DNA of 14,486 nt from NCBI GenBank assembly GCA_002314935.1, contig DCHW01000004.1, forward strand, positions 1 through 14,486, given 5' to 3'. Under the pieces are notes generated by a model. That model saw only the letters and a program-made list of their open reading frames with translations. It did not search any database and was not told the origin of the DNA. How positions within the stretch are numbered: position 1 is the first letter of the stretch; each line of letters opens with the position of its first letter. Positions 13,372 to 14,486 of the stretch are shown piece by piece. Position numbers and translations under genes: made by a program. The DNA comes from Clostridiales bacterium UBA1742 (lineage in GTDB: Bacteria > Bacillota > Clostridia > TANB77 > CAG-508).

Positions 13372-14486
13372 ATGAGTTATGCAATTATAAGAAATGCAAA
13401 ATATAAAAGTGATAATTTAAAAGGAATTTTTAGACATAATGAAAGAAGAAATAAAAATTATTCAAATGAAGATATTGATAAAGAAAGGTCATATTTAAAT
13501 TATTCAATAAAGCAACCAAGATATAGTTATGAAAAAGAATTTGAAAGAATAAGAAAAGAATACGATTTAAAAGGGCAAATAAAAACAGTAAGTAATATAG
13601 CTTGTGAATATATAATAACATCTGATAAAACTTTTTTTGAAACAATTGGAGTAGATGAAACAAAAAGATATTTTGAAACAGCTTACAAATTTGTTTGTGA
13701 ATATAAAGATTTAGGGGAAAAATATATTTTATCTGCAAAGGTGCATATGGATGAGCAAACGCCACACATGCACCTTGTTTTTTTGCCTGTTGTTCATACA
13801 AAAGATAAAAAAGGAAATGAAATAGATAAACTTGCTTGTAGTGAATTTTGGAAAGAAAAAGATAGTTATAGAAGATTACAAGACGCATTTTATGAATATG
13901 TTATTTCAAATGGATTTGATTTAGAAAGAGGTTTGCCAAAAGAAGAAACAAAAAGGGAACATTTTTCAATAGAAGAATATAAAAAGATAACTAATTTTGA
14001 AAAAACTAAAGAGATATTAGATAGCTTTAATCTAGAAATGCCCAAAGTTCCAGATATTAAAGATTTTAAGAAAATTATGCTTAATAGAGATGAAAAAATT
14101 GTTAATGAAATAATAAAACCAAAAGATGAATTGATAAAAGATTTATATGACAATAATGTTGTTCTTTATAAGGAATTATCAAAACAAAGAAAAGTTGTTG
14201 AAAAGGCAGTAGAGTATCAAAAAGAAAGGAATTCTTTAATGCAAGATAATAGAGAATTACACGAACAAGTTGAAGAAATAAAAAAGGAATATGAAAATAA
14301 AACAGTAGACTTGGAATTTGAATATAAAAAACAGTTTAAAAAATTAGAAAAGGAAAACAAAAGATTAAATAAAATTATAGATAAATTTCAAGTTAATGTT
14401 AAAAAATTTATAAAATGGATTTGTCATAAATTTGATATGGGAGCAGAAGATAATTTAATTAGAGATTTTGAAAAAGAAACAAAAAA
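13372..14486 (+). CDS. mobV: MobV-family relaxase, 3' part outside the window
   Basis: The gene begins at ATG 13372 with AAGGAGG five bases upstream and stays open to the last base, giving at least 371 residues. It belongs to the MobV (Mob/Pre) relaxases, which nick oriT and lead the strand into the recipient during mobilization. The N-terminus has MSYAIIRNAKYK and RHNERR (motif I, His22), and the metal-binding motif HMDEQTPHMH has His125, Glu128, His132 and His134. From about residue 270 the protein becomes a long coiled coil (QRKVVEKAVEYQKERNSLM onward), as is usual for the family. It matches the place of tnpZ in Tn4451. A helper conjugation system is not visible, so the element is expected to be mobilizable rather than self-transmissible. 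Confidence 0.9.
   Translation, partial: MSYAIIRNAKYKSDNLKGIFRHNERRNKNYSNEDIDKERSYLNYSIKQPRYSYEKEFERIRKEYDLKGQIKTVSNIACEYIITSDKTFFETIGVDETKRYFETAYKFVCEYKDLGEKYILSAKVHMDEQTPHMHLVFLPVVHTKDKKGNEIDKLACSEFWKEKDSYRRLQDAFYEYVISNGFDLERGLPKEETKREHFSIEEYKKITNFEKTKEILDSFNLEMPKVPDIKDFKKIMLNRDEKIVNEIIKPKDELIKDLYDNNVVLYKELSKQRKVVEKAVEYQKERNSLMQDNRELHEQVEEIKKEYENKTVDLEFEYKKQFKKLEKENKRLNKIIDKFQVNVKKFIKWICHKFDMGAEDNLIRDFEKETK

Noticed and set aside
13430..14153. Two long minus-strand open frames opposite the relaxase
   Set aside because: They are shadows of the AT-rich MobV gene, which has clear motifs and a strong ribosome-binding site on the plus strand.
1..14486. CRISPR arrays
   Set aside because: No regularly spaced direct repeats were found; the repeats present are isolated pairs or palindromes.

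Overview
The window is very AT-rich DNA from a low-GC Gram-positive bacterium, most likely a gut-type member of the Clostridia. This is inferred from strong AGGAGG ribosome-binding sites, TTGACA/TATAAT promoters, U-tailed terminators, tRNA genes with an encoded CCA, and gene families such as TnpV and the 'KGITLIAL' pseudopilin leader. TGA is a stop and TGG is tryptophan, so the genetic code looks standard.

Bases 1-7400 are an ordinary chromosomal backbone. An HD-domain (dGTPase-like) protein and a long-chain acyl-CoA ligase share a promoter. They are followed by an unrecognised coiled-coil protein, a thyA-folA dTMP/tetrahydrofolate pair, a tRNA-Met(CAT)/tRNA-Tyr(GTA) operon with a consensus promoter, and a small two-helix membrane protein with a C-terminal zinc ribbon.

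Bases 7400-7740 hold no long gene but look like a compact type I toxin-antitoxin locus. On the minus strand is a 37-codon hydrophobic peptide whose ribosome-binding site can be sequestered in its leader. On the plus strand a promoter drives a short RNA into the same bidirectional terminator. Bases 7872-9857 encode a leucine-rich-repeat/transglutaminase-like protein and a small acidic-helical partner. Bases 9858-10631 are non-coding and repeat-rich: a terminator identical to the one after the tRNAs, a long AT hairpin, an (AC)8 run and a 133-bp MITE-like element with perfect 25-bp terminal inverted repeats.

From about 10685 to the end of the window lies the left part of a mobilizable element of Tn4451-like layout: tnpV, a cargo gene, a winged-helix protein, an oriT and a MobV relaxase that runs off the window. 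The cargo is a DUF1016/YhcG-type PDDEXK nuclease that carries a one-base frameshift and is bracketed by two near-identical stem-loops. The oriT contains the exact pMV158-type nick sequence TAGTGTG/TTA in a perfect 8-bp inverted repeat. The element appears to have split a pseudopilin gene, of which only the leader and the first part of the hydrophobic helix remain at 10632-10754. The recombinase and the right end are not in the window.

The signals most worth following are the candidate type I toxin locus, the hairpin-bracketed DUF1016 cassette on the mobilizable element, and the iteron-like repeats inside the winged-helix gene.
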